64,000 nucleotides of DNA from positions 2,370,501 through 2,434,500 of the forward strand of contig NZ_CP108455.1 of the NCBI RefSeq assembly GCF_036241575.1. The letters run 5' to 3'. The number at the start of each line of letters is the position of its first letter. Within the stretch, counting starts at the first letter, position 1. The notes below the pieces were generated by a model. The model saw only the letters and a list, made by a program, of their open reading frames with translations, had not been told where the DNA came from and did not search any database. Origin of the DNA: Streptomyces sp. NBC_01267. GTDB taxonomy: Bacteria; Actinomycetota; Actinomycetes; Streptomycetales; Streptomycetaceae. Below, one piece after another: positions 63,406 to 64,000 of this stretch. Made by a program: the position numbers and the translations under genes.

Positions 63406-64000
63406 TCAGCTGTCCGGCGCCGTCCGGAGATCCACCGCCGATGCCTTCGCCCACACCTTCGGCAGTTCCCGCTCCCGCTCGGCGGCCTGCGCCGCCTCCT
63501 GCCCGTACAGCAGTCCCCAGGTGAACGACGGCTCGCCCGCCGCCTGGGCCTGGATCGCGAGCGTCCGCAGGGCCCGGCGGGCGGTCACGCTGTCCTGGTG
63601 GTCGCCGAGCACGGTCTGGACCGCCTTCGTCCGCTGCGCGCACAGCGTGGCGGGCGGGCCCAGCGCGGGCGCCGCCGCCTCGGCCGCGTACCGGACCCGC
63701 TTGGCCGCCTTGCGCGCGTCGTGCATCGCCAGGTCCCGGGGCTCCCCCGGGGGCAGCGCCAGCGCGTGCCCGATCCGGGCCGCCAGTCTGCGGTGCGCCC
63801 GGAGTACCGCCGCGGGCAGTACCTGCGCGGCGGGGCGGTCCGCGGCGGGCAGCAGCGGCGGTGCGGTGAGCAGCGCGTCGAGGGCGTCGAGCAGCGCGGG
63901 GTAGCGCGCGCCGTCGAGTACGTCCTCCGTCCTGCGCCGGGATCCGGTCCGCCCGGCGACGGTCCAGATCCGCAGCCGGCCGCGGACCGGGCCCAGCAGG
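63406..64000 (-). CDS. CHAD domain protein, C-terminal part (cut by window end)
   Basis: 198 residues are visible in the frame open to the window edge. The CHAD pattern of conserved His and Arg/Lys is clear in 'D-L-A-M-H-D-A-R-K-A-A-K-R-V-R-Y-A-A-E' and 'L-G-D-H-Q-D-S-V-T-A-R-R-A'. CHAD domains bind polyphosphate. Full actinobacterial proteins usually carry an N-terminal CYTH (triphosphate tunnel) domain, which would be beyond the edge. It ends 52 bp before the radical SAM start. Confidence 0.85.
   Translation of the reverse strand, partial: LLGPVRGRLRIWTVAGRTGSRRRTEDVLDGARYPALLDALDALLTAPPLLPAADRPAAQVLPAAVLRAHRRLAARIGHALALPPGEPRDLAMHDARKAAKRVRYAAEAAAPALGPPATLCAQRTKAVQTVLGDHQDSVTARRALRTLAIQAQAAGEPSFTWGLLYGQEAAQAAERERELPKVWAKASAVDLRTAPDS

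Overview
The window is high-GC actinobacterial DNA that reads as the conserved core of a Streptomyces chromosome. Support comes from the strong third-position GC bias, frequent GTG starts, stop-start overlaps, a CIRCE element in front of hrcA-dnaJ, and the gene order hrcA-dnaJ / hemW / lepA / rpsT / holA / comEA-comEC / leuS / rsfS / nadD / proA / proB / obg-rpmA-rplU / rne. From memory this is the order of the S. coelicolor SCO2550-SCO2600 region. I could not run a search, so the genus call rests on these features.

Layout. 1-16.4 kb: a tricorn-type peptidase (cut by the window edge), an orphan STAND ATPase, a lipoprotein, rsmE, a nitronate monooxygenase, hrcA-dnaJ, an MBL hydrolase, a DUF3097 protein, hemW, a SpoIIE-type phosphatase, a fatty acyl-CoA ligase and lepA. 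16.5-25.4 kb: rpsT, holA, a YceI-like protein, the comEA-comEC pair, degV and a small membrane protein. 25.6-28.8 kb: leuS behind what looks like a leucine attenuator, with leader peptide [12 protein letters not shown], hairpins and an intrinsic terminator. 28.9-29.9 kb: two identical tRNA-Ala(GGC) genes bracketing two tiny Cys-rich proteins. 30.0-39.1 kb: histidine phosphatase, rsfS, a degenerate LCP protein, nadD, two micro-proteins with one membrane helix each, an M48 peptidase, two related membrane proteins and proA.

39.2-52.5 kb is the most distinctive part. Between proB and obg lies a wall-glycopolymer locus of about 12 kb. It holds a Bcs1-like cytidylyltransferase/SDR fusion predicted to make CDP-ribitol, a membrane-linked TagF-type polymerase, two related GT2 glycosyltransferases (one with a long C-terminal region), a complete dTDP-rhamnose set (rfbA, rfbB, rfbD, rfbC) and a putative methyltransferase. 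Together they could make, polymerise and decorate a poly(ribitol-phosphate) or similar teichoic acid carrying rhamnose. The initiating enzyme, flippase/ABC exporter and active attachment enzyme are not in the window. The LCP protein at 31-33 kb lacks the usual catalytic residues.

52.8-64.0 kb: obg, rpmA, rplU, a small orphan protein, a large repeat-rich RNase E/G, a DUF2344 protein, a B12-type radical SAM protein with Tyr in place of the cobalamin His, and a CHAD-domain protein cut by the window edge. The radical SAM / DUF2344 / RNase E/G / L21 / L27 / Obg string is a conserved neighbourhood whose first two members have no settled function.

No prophage, insertion sequence, CRISPR array or integrase was found. 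The repeats are short tandem arrays, several of them inside or at the ends of genes.
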